From assembly GCF_020085105.1 (NCBI RefSeq), contig NC_058046.1, positions 17,818,675 through 17,882,674 of the forward strand: a DNA stretch of 64,000 nt, given 5' to 3'. Both the position numbers and the translations under genes were made by a program. The stretch's first letter is position 1; every line of letters begins with the position of its first letter. The DNA comes from Siniperca chuatsi (taxonomy: Eukaryota; Chordata; Actinopteri; Centrarchiformes; Sinipercidae). The notes under the pieces were generated by a model. That model was not told the origin of the DNA and ran no database searches. It was given only the letters and a program-made list of their open reading frames with translations. Positions 32,623 through 45,800 of this stretch are shown one piece after another.

Positions 32623-33230
32623 GTCTGGATAAGCTGTGTTTCAGGGCACAAGGAGAGGAGGAGGTAGAGATGCCAAAGAACTATGAGGGAGTAAAGAGCA
32701 GGAGAAAGGGGCTGGATGTACCCAGCTGTCCAACACAAAGCAGGTGATGGTATGTAAGCAATAGTGATTTCTGTAGCAAATAATCCCCTGCTCCCTAAGT
32801 ATGGCCATTACACACCCCCAATGCTTCTGATGTATGACTGTAGTGAATGCAGAATGCTCTTAACTCTTTATCTGAATGTGACAACTGCCCTAAATAAATA
32901 ACAAGTGCATTTAAACTGAATCCTGCTGACGGGGACCGCAGGGGCCTGCTGTACCTACACAAGCCTTCAAGGGTAGAGATGTCAAAACAATGTCAAGCTA
33001 AAGACTGTGACAGCTATTGAATATAAAAATGTATATTTAAGCAGATACAAATGTCTGTTATATTTACAAATACATGAGTAAGAAAGACTTGAATTTTGCT
33101 TGTTGTGCACCTTAATGCAGCTTCTCCCGACAGGTGAACTGCAGTGTCTCACTCTTCTGGTCTGCAATGCTAGGACAACCATGACTGTGCTATGTATAAA
33201 CTGCTGAGAATATGCAATATGAAACAGATA

Positions 33231-33236
33231 AATAAA
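33231..33236 (+). other. nefh: nefh poly(A) signal
   Basis: AATAAA about 610 bases after the nefh stop codon. An earlier AATAAATAA near 32894 is an alternative proximal signal. Confidence 0.55.
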
Positions 33237-33239
33237 GAA

Positions 33240-34845
33240 TGAAGAATCAAACACAAGAGGCTTCTGGGGGTTTTCTTAATCTATTCATACCGCAAAGAAA
33301 TATATAGCACATTGACCTTAGGTGAAGATTTATGAAGGAGAAGCGTCGAGAGTGATCTTAGAAGGTTTGAGGCCGAAAGGTAAATGCTGCCAGTAACTGC
33401 ACTGCATTGCGGCTGAGGAGAGAAGGAACTGTACCCACCCACAGCAGCCAGCGCACTGTTCCTCACGTCCCATAGACAGCACTCATGTATAAATCAGGAG
33501 CAGTGCTGCTTTCTCACACAGAACAGGCTCAAATTCGCTTATTTCCCGGCTCTGCCTCACTGCACAAAGGGAAAGTTCACACGCTGAAGCAGTGATTTTA
33601 TAATCCTTTCACCCCTCCTACAGTTATCTCATTATTGTTAATTCATAATTACCATTATTATTAGTTATGCTAGTTATGCTGTTGAGTATCATGAGTAGGC
33701 TTAAGATTAATACAAAACAGGCCTTCACTTTTGAAACCATACAAAATTAATGAGGAAACACAAATCCTCCTGATCATTTTTGGTCATGACTTATATTAGT
33801 ATGTAAGCTATTCATAGATTTCTACAATCCTTCACTGAAAAGGTGTAGCTGCATTTTTAATAGGATTTACTCAGTGCAGCAGCTGATGAGAATAGTCATC
33901 CATTTCACCAGTCCACGTCTATTAAAAGCAGCTAACAGTTCAATTTAACCAGTGAGAAAAGTTTTTATGGACAAATTACTGACATTGGACACACTTTGGC
34001 TGACACTGGAATGATTTTAGTGCTCCCTTCAAATGCAATCTCATTGCATTTGAGAGACAGCTTTGTATTGATGGGATTAGCAACCGCATCATAACACACA
34101 ACAGGTTGACGTTAAAAATGTCTTTTACTCTTCCTAACTCGTTGCATTTTTATTAGAATACTTTGTGAGCTCTGTAATTTTATTTTTCAGTTTTCCTGAA
34201 ATACTCACCACATCTGACAGATCTCAGTAGGCTTTTGTGAAGTCATTCAGTCAAGTCAGCCAAGACAAGATATCTTACTTCATTTTGTTTGTTCTCTTTA
34301 CTGATAACTTTGAGTTTGCTCTTGAGAATCAAATGGAAAAGATTTTCATCCAAAAATAACCTTCTAATTACATCCTTATCCATAAATCCATGAGGCATTA
34401 ATGTCTGGATTAGTTTACATCCTGCTGGATTTGCACTCCAATGCGCAAGAAAACAAGTGATATTTTTGCCAAACACTTCTGTAGACTGCTGCTAGCTAAT
34501 CATAAAATGAGAGTAATCCTTGATGGAACTGGTGTCAGTATCCTGCATAACAACCTGTTTTTCTTTTATTATTGCATCCATGATGATAAATGAAAGGTCA
34601 AAGGCTAACAATACACCAATATTCCACAGACATAATTCTCTGGGGAAATGACTCAGCTCGCTGTAGCACTGAACCACAATGGCATAATAATCAGCTAGTG
34701 CAGACAACGCATATAAATAGAGCAGCACAAAGAGAGGTGAGGGTAGAGAGGAAGGCAGAGGGATAAAACTGAAACATTTGGAGTGCACAACAGAGACTTA
34801 AATAGACCAGAAACACACTGATTCAAGAAAATAACCTGGTGTTCT
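33240..34845. other. nefh-thoc5 convergent intergenic region
   Basis: No coding or RNA gene can be supported. The sequence is AT-rich, without an obvious repeat. Confidence 0.6.
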
Positions 34846-34851
34846 TTTATT
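34846..34851 (-). other. thoc5: thoc5 poly(A) signal
   Basis: TTTATT on the plus strand (AATAAA on the gene strand), about 110 bases beyond the thoc5 stop codon. This implies a short 3' UTR. Confidence 0.6.
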
Positions 34852-34961
34852 TTCAAAGTGTTAAAAAGGCTTTTAAAAAGGTATACTTTGTGTGTCAAAT
34901 AGTCACAAAGGTAAGCTTAAGGGAGTTGTAAAGTACAGTAGAGAGAAGCATGTGGACAGAT

Positions 34962-37900
34962 TTAGCGGTGACTGAAGAAGCCCTGGGGATGGTTGTACTT
35001 GAATGGCTTCAGACGATTTGGGCCCCTGAGAAAGAGAGAGCCATGTCAGAAAAACAGTAAATCTATTCAGATATGAAAGTGTCTTTGACGAAATGTTTGC
35101 AAAGAGTTTAAATGCTTCTTGTGACTGTATACCTGACAGTGCGCAAGCACATCTTCTCTCTGGGAAACTCTCGTGGTCCCTCCACGCTGTCATCTTGTCC
35201 TTCAGTCTCCAGATACACATCCAGGCAGACGCACAGACGTGAAATCTGATTGGTCAGGAGCTGGTATCCTGGACGTGGGCCCTGTAGTTCATTTTTGAAC
35301 ACATTGACCTCACTCTCCATGGCCTAAAAAAAAAGGAACAGATGAGTCATTTGGAGTCTGAAAAATCTAGACATAAAGAGCTTGTACAAGAACAGAGCAC
35401 AGGCTTATGGAACATAAGTGATTAATATTGAAAAATGTTCATACTCGTAGGTTGTCATCAGTGCGTCCACTGCGCTCTCCCTTCCAGCTGAGAGAGAGGG
35501 AGAAAAGAGGAGAGATTTCTGGGTAACGGGGACTCAGCACCACAGCGGCCTGGAGACGAGCTGAGAAAGAAAAAGATTGAGGCAACGAGTTTATAAGAAA
35601 CAAATAAAAATCAAGTTATCAATATTGGCCAATTCTATCATCACTGCTAGTACTTACCTGTGCCCCTCTCCACCACACCCATAAAGTACATATCAGTCTC
35701 CTTTGCCAGCCCAGCATCAGTCACATGACGTGTATATGGCAGATCCTACCAAGAAAGAGAAATATCATAGTGAGACATGTGCTGCATGAGGTGTATTTTT
35801 GGATCCGGGTGATTTCAAATATCTGTACATGTATTTATATGTGTATACCATATACTCCTCGTGAGTGATAGTGGTCCAGCGAGCTAAATGGGAGATAATC
35901 TTGGCAGGAAAGAGGTGCTGACACTCAGTGGAGACCGGGATGATGCTGTGCTCTGAGGACAGGAGCACAAACAATCTCAGTCAAAATGTCCTATCTCTTC
36001 TTTAGGACTATTTAATGTGTGGTCGTTAACATGTAACGTACCTAAAGAGGCAAACTGTTTGTGCAAAGCCAGGCGGGACTGGACTCGTCCCCTCAGCAGC
36101 TTTATGGTGCTCTCCATTTGGCTGGCACACAGAGAACTGCCCACACGCACACCCTGGAAAAACAAGAGTGTATACCAACATGATATGGCTGTAACACACA
36201 GAAACTGTGCTCAACTGGGATAATACTTGATTTTAACACGTACCTCTGAGGCATCTTTGGGAAAATGTAGTCCTCCAAGACTCTGAACCCACATGTAGGG
36301 ATGGCCCAGCTCCTCCACATAATCAGCAAAGCAAACAATCCTAAAAGGAAATTATGGGTTAAATCTGCTGGAATTTTGTTAAATTCAATGGTGTGATTCA
36401 CTACACATCTTCTTATTTACTTTAATTATTTGACATCCTCACCCGACTTTATCAAACTGGTAGCGATTAGCTGGATTGGGTGTTTCTCGTCCCTGGTCGC
36501 TAGAGTAGAGACAGCAGAGTACAGTGTCTGATTTCAGCAGATCCCTGCAAAAGAAGACATCATTAGACTTTCCTTTCAGGGACACAGAGAGGGAGACGAA
36601 TTCTTATGTCCACACACACACACCCTGCGCTGATGGCTGTGTTGAGGTCTATGGAGGTGGAGACCTTGGTCTTGACAGTCATAATGTTCAGATTCATCAG
36701 GTAGTAGAAGTAGAGATGAAGGATACTGCCATCTGTGGAGACATGACGGATAACACATGGTGATGAACTAATCCATTACTAGCTTAATTCAATACTCTGT
36801 CTACCCCCCTCTTTTCATTAATCCTCCCACTGAACGTCCCCCAGGGTTTACTTTACACTGCAGCATATTAAAGAGTAATAACGGGGTGTGGTCACGATGG
36901 TAGCGAGCAGCACCCAGGAGACACATACTATTCTGATGGTCATCTTTCATGCTCCACTATCTGCAGTCACAGTGAACTCAGTGACACTCTTGTCACTCAC
37001 AGACTCCTACACTGCTCACTTTTTGCTTTTACTGCAGTAAACTGACTGCTGCAGCTGGCAGCAGTGAAGATAAGTGTGGAGAGGGAAGGCACTAGAAATA
37101 AAAGCAGAAGTTAGAGAAAGGCTGGTGATGAGAAAATATGCTTACAGCATGTGGTAGGTGCTGCAGATCCACGCTGCTGCAAGCGTCTTGCTCACCACCT
37201 CCCTCCCTCCCTCCCTCTAGGTAGAGTTACGCCTGCAATGCAGATCTCCCTATAATCTGTCACTATTCCTTTTATTGCCAGCAGAGGGAACACGAGGGTC
37301 AAGTGGTGTCATGACATAATAGAGTGGGTCACGCTTACTTTCTTTCACATACTATCTCCTAGGTATAGAGTTACCACAACACAGTGTAACTATGGTCACA
37401 TTACAGGGAATGTAACACAGATGACTTGTAAATATTTGGGCTTATACATGCTGTGTAAAGACAGGGAATGTGTCTGCTTGCACAAAATGCACAGACCTTT
37501 TTGGTGCAGACACTAAAATTTTAAGTCATGAAGAATGTAGAACCTACCTTTACACTTGAGGTCTAAGCAGAGGGACAGAGGGTGCCTTTTCAGCATCTCC
37601 CGTCTTTTGTCATCCAGCTGGCCGCCTGTAGTTGGCCTTCTCCTCTTCTGCCAGACAGACAATAAAAAGCAATGGAAACAAGAGATGAAAAGAAATAAAG
37701 CAAAACAAGGTGCATGTTTGACATTGTGGCATATCAAATATGTTTGAAAAACAATTTGCATCAAATTCCAGCTGCTTACAGGAGAAACATGACAGTCACT
37801 TTAGCATTTTAGCCCTCTACTATTACATATAAAAGGAGGAGGGGTGGTTCAAAGGAAGGGCTGGCAGTAGTAAAAATTGAAAAAGAAGAGGGTGTTTCAG

Positions 37901-38225
37901 ATGAGCTGTCATATGCAGACGGTAAAATGCCAGACAGGTTGTAACAAAATACAAAAGATTTATTCTTAAATCAGTAATTTAGAAAATAGATCTAAGCACC
38001 CTGGTGTTCATGCCTGAGGTAGGCTCAGGTTACAGTCACTTAGCCATTCTTGGTAAATATTTCCCAGAATCCCCCAGCTGGCACTCTTCCGGATGCAGGA
38101 AACGATCGATAGCTTCCGCTCCCCAACTGGCCAGACCACAATGTGTGAAAGCTAGGGCTTCAGGGACAGTTTGTGTGCTCATTGCCGACACGGGTATATT
38201 AAGAAATCACTGAACTCACTGACCT

Positions 38226-38282
<57 letters not shown>

Positions 38283-41200
38283 GGGAGTAAAGCCAGGCCT
38301 TAGACTCACTGTTTTCTCTTGCTCCTCCTCTGCATCTGAATCACTCTCATCATCTGGATGAAACCAGAACACATACATTTATGTTTTTTGTTGTTGGGAT
38401 GACACAAACATAACATCTTGAAATTTTAAGCGACAGAGTATAACAGAAAAATGAACTGCACTACAAAGATAAGTGTTTGTGTGCTGTATGTGTGACGACA
38501 GACATGTATAGTAGTGTTTGTACCCTGGGAATCTTCTGGAGGTTTGGACAGGGCCTTGGCCTCATCCACATCACCACTGATTGAGACAATCAGGTTCTTG
38601 TCTGAAATTGAAACAAAAATAAATCATTGACAATCAGAGCTTACATGCCATAAAGAAAAACTCTATTTTGTCTTGAAACATAGGATATTCTCTAATGATT
38701 TCTTACCACAGGCCTGGCCATAGGCATTGGCTTGAACAAACAGGACGTAGAGAGGTGGAGGCAGGTGGCGGGCAATCTCTGTTTGTTTCTGAGTCTGTTC
38801 AAAAGGCATGGACAGGTACTGCTGCACTGGGAGAGAGGCCTGTAAAAGAAGAGATGTCCATTGGTGATCCAGCAGTTAATACATTCACCTCAATGAAGAA
38901 AAACAATTCATGGGACTCTACAAAACACTTTTGTTTAAAAATAAATAAGCTAATAAATTAAAAATTCAAACTCATAAATAATAAATGAACAACACACTTT
39001 CAAAACACTTTGCAAAATCAATGCTCCAAGCTGCTGAGACTGGAACAAGAGTGATAGCGTGGTCCTATCAAAGCACAAAACCTTTATAATATAGCACCCA
39101 GACAGTTGTTATACCTGCATGATGGCATTGAGTCCTGGCTGCAAACTTGTCAGATGTTCCTTCTTCACCTCGATGCTCTTCTGGATCTTCTCCTTTGTGG
39201 CCTGTGACTCCTTGTATTTCTCTGCCAACCTGTATCCAAGCACAAATTTTTAACAAGACTGTTTTTTGACCACAACATGCTACTAATGCACTATGCTGTG
39301 TGCAAGTCTGCATACCTCTTCCTCTGTTCAAGCTCCCAGTCCAGTCGTGCCAGTGTGAGTTGGTGGGGATCATTTTTTGTGAGTTGAGGCCTGGAAATTT
39401 CCTGTGGCGCCTCCTGGTAAAACTCTTCCTCAGACACCAAATCTATTTCCTCATGCTTAGACCTGGGTCAGGGAAAGGTATGCTTAGCATTTTGTGTATG
39501 AGAAGGTGCTATATACATAAAATGTATTAATATTACCACTGTGGAAGCACGCATGAGCAACTGTTTGTATAACTATACATTTTGAGCATCTTCTGAGGTG
39601 AGTAATTGTTTTTCACTTAAGTACAAACTCAGTGATTGTAAATCTCTCTCTGACATTTCTAGGGCTTGATGTGACCCGACTTTTTTAGAAAGAATTTTGT
39701 AACCTCTTCAATTAAAGCACCATATAAATAAAGACTGCTTTTTTGTTCTTCTTGTATATAATGATGGATAACTTCAGTAGATTTTAATGGGTAGTAATTT
39801 AGCTTGTTCTCAATTATGTGCAAAGTAAAAGCTGTTCTACTTGAGATATTTTGTACTAACTTGAACTCCAGACACTTGCTGATCTCCTTCTGAAGATGCA
39901 TAACTTCATACAGCAGGTTCTGTAACTGAAGGTGCAGTACATCCACTCTCTGCTTTGCCTGAAAGGACAGAAACGGTGGTTAAGGCTGGTTTGCAAACAC
40001 AACCCAGGTGCCCCTGGAAATAAATACATGCCAAAAATCAGAACCAGGATTCAATAAGAACAAGGATCAATAAGCAGGATCAATACATTCTAATCGAAAA
40101 CAAACCAAAGGGTGTATAAGCTTTCTTTGCTGACAGTGGCAGCTACTGCAGTTAGGTGTTATAAGTACAAACTAAGTGCTTGGTGTTCAACTTGCCTTTC
40201 CTGATCAGCACAAAAGGGAGTTGAGGCAGCACTTTTTCAGCAAATTTATGGAATAGTGTGAACTTAACCTAAGCTGGTATTTCTTTTAATATCCCATAAA
40301 CGTTGGACAGCATTTGAGAGTTGTGTGGGAGTTACCTCGTGTGTCTGGTCTCTGCCTCTCTTTAGTCGCATATGAGCCAGGCGATTGAGTTTTTTCAGGT
40401 TCATGAAGTGGATGCAGCTCTGCATACGTCTCTGCTCCACCTCAGGACACTGAGAACAAATACAACTAGTAAGACTTCATTGTTATTGGTGAAGAAACAG
40501 AATCAGCTTTTTTTGGGATCATATATACAATGTTGTGGTGTATTAGATTTACCAGTACCACTAACTGTATGTATAAAGTTTCTGCTGTGGGGGACTCTAC
40601 TTGTTTCTAGTGACAAACCAGCATAATATACATAGTGTACATTATTACTGACAAAAAAAAAAAAATCAGTCTATAATGACAGATTAGTTTGGATGTGTAT
40701 CTTACCCCCTCTTTGGCTCCGTTGGCTTTAAGATCCTGGATCTCACTCATGAGTGTGGCCAAACTCTCACATGACTCTTTGTACTGCAGGTAGTCCTGTT
40801 CAGGGTCCCTGCTGTCCAGCTCCACCTCCTCACTATACACACGCACATCCTGGAAAATAAATAACAAAACCTACATCAGTATACACAGTATAATCACACC
40901 ACATCACACCACCATCGGTCCTGCTTTAACTCGAACCCACTCTTCTTGGTGCTGTAAGAAGTCCAAGTACTGAATCCATTACAACGAAACTAGCAGGGAT
41001 TCAGCCTTCTGGTCAAAGCAGTTGGTAGTGAGTTAACTCAGGTCCTGAATGTCAAGACTCCAATATTGATAACTCATACGTTCAGTATCCTAAATTAGTA
41101 CCTGGGTATCTGGTAACAATATAGTGCTTAAAAATAGAGGATGTACATCCAACCTAGCATTTGCTCCCATGATTCATTTAACAACAAGGGATTTGTGTTT

Positions 41201-41817
41201 CAATCACATATGGACATTCATCACAATCACAAAAGCAGATTTAACCATGTGTAGACTTTTCTATGATGTAGGTCCAAAGCAAATAGGAGCAGGACACAAT
41301 AACACCTGTAAAATATAAGGTAGCTCCATAGCGATACAACAAATGCTACACTTGTAAGGCTCAGGCTGTCAGCGAGCTGCAGATTCAACTGCGATCAGTA
41401 GTCTATATCTTGTATCCAATCCACTTAATGCATATTTTCGAGTAAGATGTGCAAAATTTAACTCTTCAATTCGCTAGAGTGGATACATTTTTTCAAGTAC
41501 AGTGAGTAGCGCCTCAGTGACTACTTGAATTTGAAAACAAACTTCAGCTTGACTCTTTTGAATTTTATATCTCCGCTACATTGCCCAATGACACCTTGCC
41601 AGGGCGGATTTTTGCTGCTGGCACAGGATCTTCTGCTAGGGGGTCGGTCTCCCTACACAATGCGGCACACTGCTGCCCCTCCGGTCCCCTCAACCAATCC
41701 CTCCCGGCGGTGTCCTACCGGCTGGTCCCCATCTCCGCGACCTCGCTTCATCTCTGGGGTTCCTCCTTCATTGCGGAGAACCTTCGACTTTCGCTTCTTC
41801 AGGGCGTCCGACGACAT
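34962..41817 (-). CDS. thoc5: THO complex subunit 5
   Basis: Subunit of the nuclear THO/TREX complex that couples transcription and processing to mRNA export. Nineteen exons in transcript order: 41817-41719, 40849-40706, 40449-40336, 39958-39861, 39462-39316, 39229-39115, 38839-38707, 38601-38524, 38353-38310, 37647-37548, 36732-36624, 36544-36443, 36340-36244, 36153-36042, 35952-35849, 35745-35658, 35560-35445, 35323-35133, 35025-34962. They sum to 2,055 nt and 684 aa; human THOC5 is 683. Visible are the basic N-terminus [12 protein letters not shown], the coiled-coil region [19 protein letters not shown], the acidic stretch [12 protein letters not shown] before [19 protein letters not shown], and the C-terminus [13 protein letters not shown], nearly identical to human. 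The reading is intact throughout. Confidence 0.96.
38228..38281. repeat. (GT)n microsatellite
   Basis: Long GT dinucleotide run in a thoc5 intron, about 30 bases from the 44-nt exon at 38310-38353. It is close enough to that exon's donor side to matter for splicing of a very small exon. Confidence 0.95.
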
Positions 41818-42714
41818 GGGTGGCTGGATAAAGATTGGAAATATATAGATTAGATACAATAAGACAAGCTGTTACAGTAACGTACGTGCCACCAATATTT
41901 AGCAAGCTAGCTAATCTCTGTGATAGCTAAGGCTGACTAGCTTATTAGCTAACAATCGTTAGCTTGTCGGCTCATAAAGGAACGTTTTCCAATCATAGAT
42001 ACCAAACCGTCGATATATTGTGTATTTCATGAGATATCTATAGATGTCCACATACCTCCGTGATGCAAAAATACGCCTGCAATGATTGAATCGTGCGCAA
42101 AGGCACATACGTGATACACACAGGATAATGAAGATACTTTGTTTCACCGCAAAGCGCCGAGTACGGACGGAAGCCCAGTAGTGCCAAAAACCTCAGACCG
42201 GATAGCCGGAGGAGGAACCAGCCGCTACACTGCCACCTACAGTAAAACGAGTTACATACCGGTATTGCAAGTCATTCAAAAAGACTGCATTACACAATTT
42301 TCTCTATTATTAGTTTGTTATGCTTTACAAACAGAAAAATTAAGAAAACACCAATGGTGAAAAGGAACTCAAAAAGGTACAGTAGAAGTTGCCACACCAT
42401 AAGAGAGAAATCATTAAAAAAAATTGTCATGTACATTAATAAACAATAGAAGTACTGTTTTTTGTACATGTACGTACATAAAAACACTAATACAACCTTG
42501 TATTCTTTACAAAAAAGTTTACTTGTAAAGAAATATGCTATATTGAGAACTTGCCTCACCTGTGTTGAATGCAAAATCTTCTGAAACCAAGTACCACATA
42601 CAAACCTATATGTACTGTATATTGTATAAGTACAGTACTTGAACATTTGTACTCATTTACATTTCACATCTGATTTAAACAACGACAAAGTAGACAACAT
42701 ACATTCAAAAATTA
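41818..42714. other. thoc5 promoter and gap to tfip11
   Basis: The stretch upstream of the thoc5 ATG carries clustered AGCTAGCTA and GTTAGC words (about 41904-41965) like those near the vcp, fancg and tfip11 starts. The rest up to the tfip11 3' end is AT-rich. No exon is visible. Confidence 0.5.
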
Positions 42715-42720
42715 TTTATT
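42715..42720 (-). other. tfip11: tfip11 poly(A) signal
   Basis: TTTATT on the plus strand (AATAAA on the gene strand), about 140 bases beyond the tfip11 stop codon. Confidence 0.55.
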
Positions 42721-42857
42721 CACAGTTCTAGTGACACTTTAAAAATGTACAAAGACACATGACAAGGATCAGCATACTGAAGTTACATAAAAACCAAACA
42801 GTCGCTCTACTTATTCTCTTTTACACTTGGCAGACCAAGGAATAAGTCAGTCCACCC

Positions 42858-45800
42858 TCACTTGGCCATATCTATCAGACTCTGCAAAGAAGTGGGCACC
42901 CAAGTCTTCTCTCCTTGCACAAACACAACTCCTCTGTCTATGTAGATGACAATACGCCCAAATGTGTACAGCTGTTTGCCCTCATGCCGTTTGCCCACTA
43001 AGGGCATAAAGACAATGTTGTTCTCCTCTGCCTTGGTCTGGATAAGATCTTTAAAGTTAGTCGGCACACCGGCACTGATGCCCCTGTGAGCTACACACTC
43101 GGCATCTCTGCGCTCCTGCATCGCTTCGTACTGGAAGTCCTTTCGTCTCTCTGTCTGTGTTAGATATGCAATATTCTCCCTTGCACCAGGTTGCATATAT
43201 CCACCTGTGAATATGAAATAGAATGAGTGTTGTAGTAAAAAACAAAAAAGTGCTAATGTGCTGAATTATCATAATTTTATTAAGTACAGTATATAGTTTT
43301 CATGTGTTTATTTTCTGAGACTACGTGTAGTACTAACCCATGCCTGAAGACACTGCACGGTTCATGATGTCCAAAGCTTCATTGAATTTCTCTTTAATGA
43401 GTGGCTGTGCCAACAAGACGTCACTAAACATGCTTTTCCAACCCAGGTACCATTTAGTGATTTCCTCATAGTTAGGACTGTTGCTCAACCATGAACACAG
43501 GACCTAAAACAACAAAACACAAACAGACATGAAGTCACAAAAAATGTAATAAAATTAAATATATCAACAATCAATTGCAGCTAAGTGCATCTTAATTACT
43601 TTCTGTTCTGTATACAATTTACTGTGTAAGTATAGATGCTGACCTGCAACCATTTTGTAAAGAAGTTTTTGTCCAGCAGGGACACAAGGCTGGAGGGGGA
43701 CAACATGCCCTCCCAGTCCATCACCCAGTGAAATGGCTCCATCTGCTGCTGGTGAGGGTTGATAACCAGCTCTTCTAAACACAGAGCTGAGGAGGGAAAC
43801 AGAAGCCATCACATGAAGAAGAGAAACCAGTGAGAAAAGGAGGGACGGGGAAGACTGCAGGGAAATACATTTTCTCCCACGGCTATGGCATACTTAAGGC
43901 AGTCATTGATGAAGACATACCTAGTTTTGGGATGATGTTTTTCACCATGAAGGCCTCCCATGCACCCGGTGTGAATACGTCTTTCCACGGCTGCAGGATG
44001 AGGCGGGCTGAGGCGTCGCTGGGATGCCACCGCTGCAAGGCGTTGGATAGTTTGCTCCTGATTGGTGGGTAAAGAGGCTCTAGACGTGATTGGAGCAGAG
44101 GCAGCCAAGGATGGATCCAGGAGTGGATGGGCACTGTGTCAGTTAAAGGGTTCCAGTTATCCACCTACCAAACAGGAAACAGAAAGGAATAAAAACAGCT
44201 TGCAATGTAGAAGGCATAAGTAAATTATGTGAAATGATCAAAACCATGGGAGTTTATCTACATCTAAGTGTGTCTTTAAGTGAAGATAGTGTGTGCATCT
44301 TGCCTCTCTCTGTAGCCGGGGTAAGATCAGCTGCTCCAACAGGTGATCCAGGATCCACAAAGGGAGAAGAGGAGCCCACACTTCCACGCAGTCCACCATT
44401 GGCCCTACCATACGAGGCTGCCAGCCTGACACACAGGACCGCATCACTGTTATCCACACTTCCCACAACAGTCTGGACCGACAAAGAAAGGACACACATT
44501 TTACAAACACTTATAGTCAAAAATGTAAATATATGTAAATACGTAAGCACAGCTTACTATACGTTTGTGTGTTTAAAATGACCTGTGATAAGGGTCCATG
44601 TTTGAATCTGGGGCACTGGAGTGGAGGTCTCTAGATTCAAGAATTGCTCTCCACTGACCGATGTCTTCCAGACAATAAGAGCTGTCCTGAAATAATCAGA
44701 AAACAGTCTGAGAAGTGGTAGCTTCATTATTAATGATTTAAAGCAAATAATGAAAGTATGTACTTATCTCAAAAAAATATAACTGCAAAAGCATACCTTC
44801 AGAGGGTCCCAGGAACGAAGTCTCTCTTTGAGTAACGGCTGAACAACAGCTACAGCCAGGTCTGCCAAACCCATTGTCTTGTACTCTTCATAATAGTCTG
44901 TTTGCAAAGTCTCAAAGATCCGGGCACACTCCTGAAGAAAGAGAAGGAAGGCACCAAAACGTTTACCTATATGGATGTGATAACAGAGCAATGACTATCA
45001 AACTGAAACAGCCTGATAACTGTAGCTGTTAGTCTGTTAGTCTGTGTGTGTTCACTGTATATGCACCTGCAGGGTGGGTCCCTCCCCCGGTGCCATCTCC
45101 CCAGAAGGAAAACGCTCCACCAATGCCAGAACGGCCTCCATTCTCTGGATGGCATCTTGCTCTGCATCCAGTCTGCTTTGCAGTGCTCGTGACTCGTGGC
45201 TCAGAGACACAACTACATCTTTTTCATGCTGCAGACGTCTGGCAGACTACAGGAGGTGGTAATAAGATAGCAAAAGAGAAAGCATGTCAGTATGTGGTAG
45301 AAGAAGAAGAGTGGTACATAAACCACAACAACATAAAACAAGCCTCGGGTGGCTGATGCAGAGAGAAGCCTTCATTAGGCCCGGTTGTAGCTGAATATAT
45401 TTGGCAGATATTTTTGGTTCCCTCATACCTGTAATATGTCTTGTTCTGTAAGGTCTATCAGTAGCTGCAGGTTATGTTCGAGTTCAGGTAGAGCAAAGCC
45501 AGATCCCTTCTGATCCTGAGACATGCTTGGTGGACCTTCATCTGGAACACTGTGCTTGTTGGACATCTGACTGTAACTGTAATATACCTTTTGCTCTCTT
45601 CCAGTCATATCTATTACCTAGAGATGGGTGGAGATACGGGGTAAATGAGATTCAGGGGCAAAAATGGCAGTCGACATTCATATAACAATTTCACCCACGG
45701 GGGCTTGTACTGAGTGTAAAAGTACAATTAACTTAAGTTCCTGATGCATATTACAACATTACAGCCTAATTCAAGGAGTGTGAAGATCAAAGCCTTAGTG

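Noticed and set aside
31821-32738. A 305-codon open frame on the minus strand opposite the nefh tail
   Set aside because: It is Ser/Gly/Leu-rich because it mirrors the KSP and Lys/Glu repeats; the plus frame carries the conserved neurofilament exons. It is a shadow of repeat coding.
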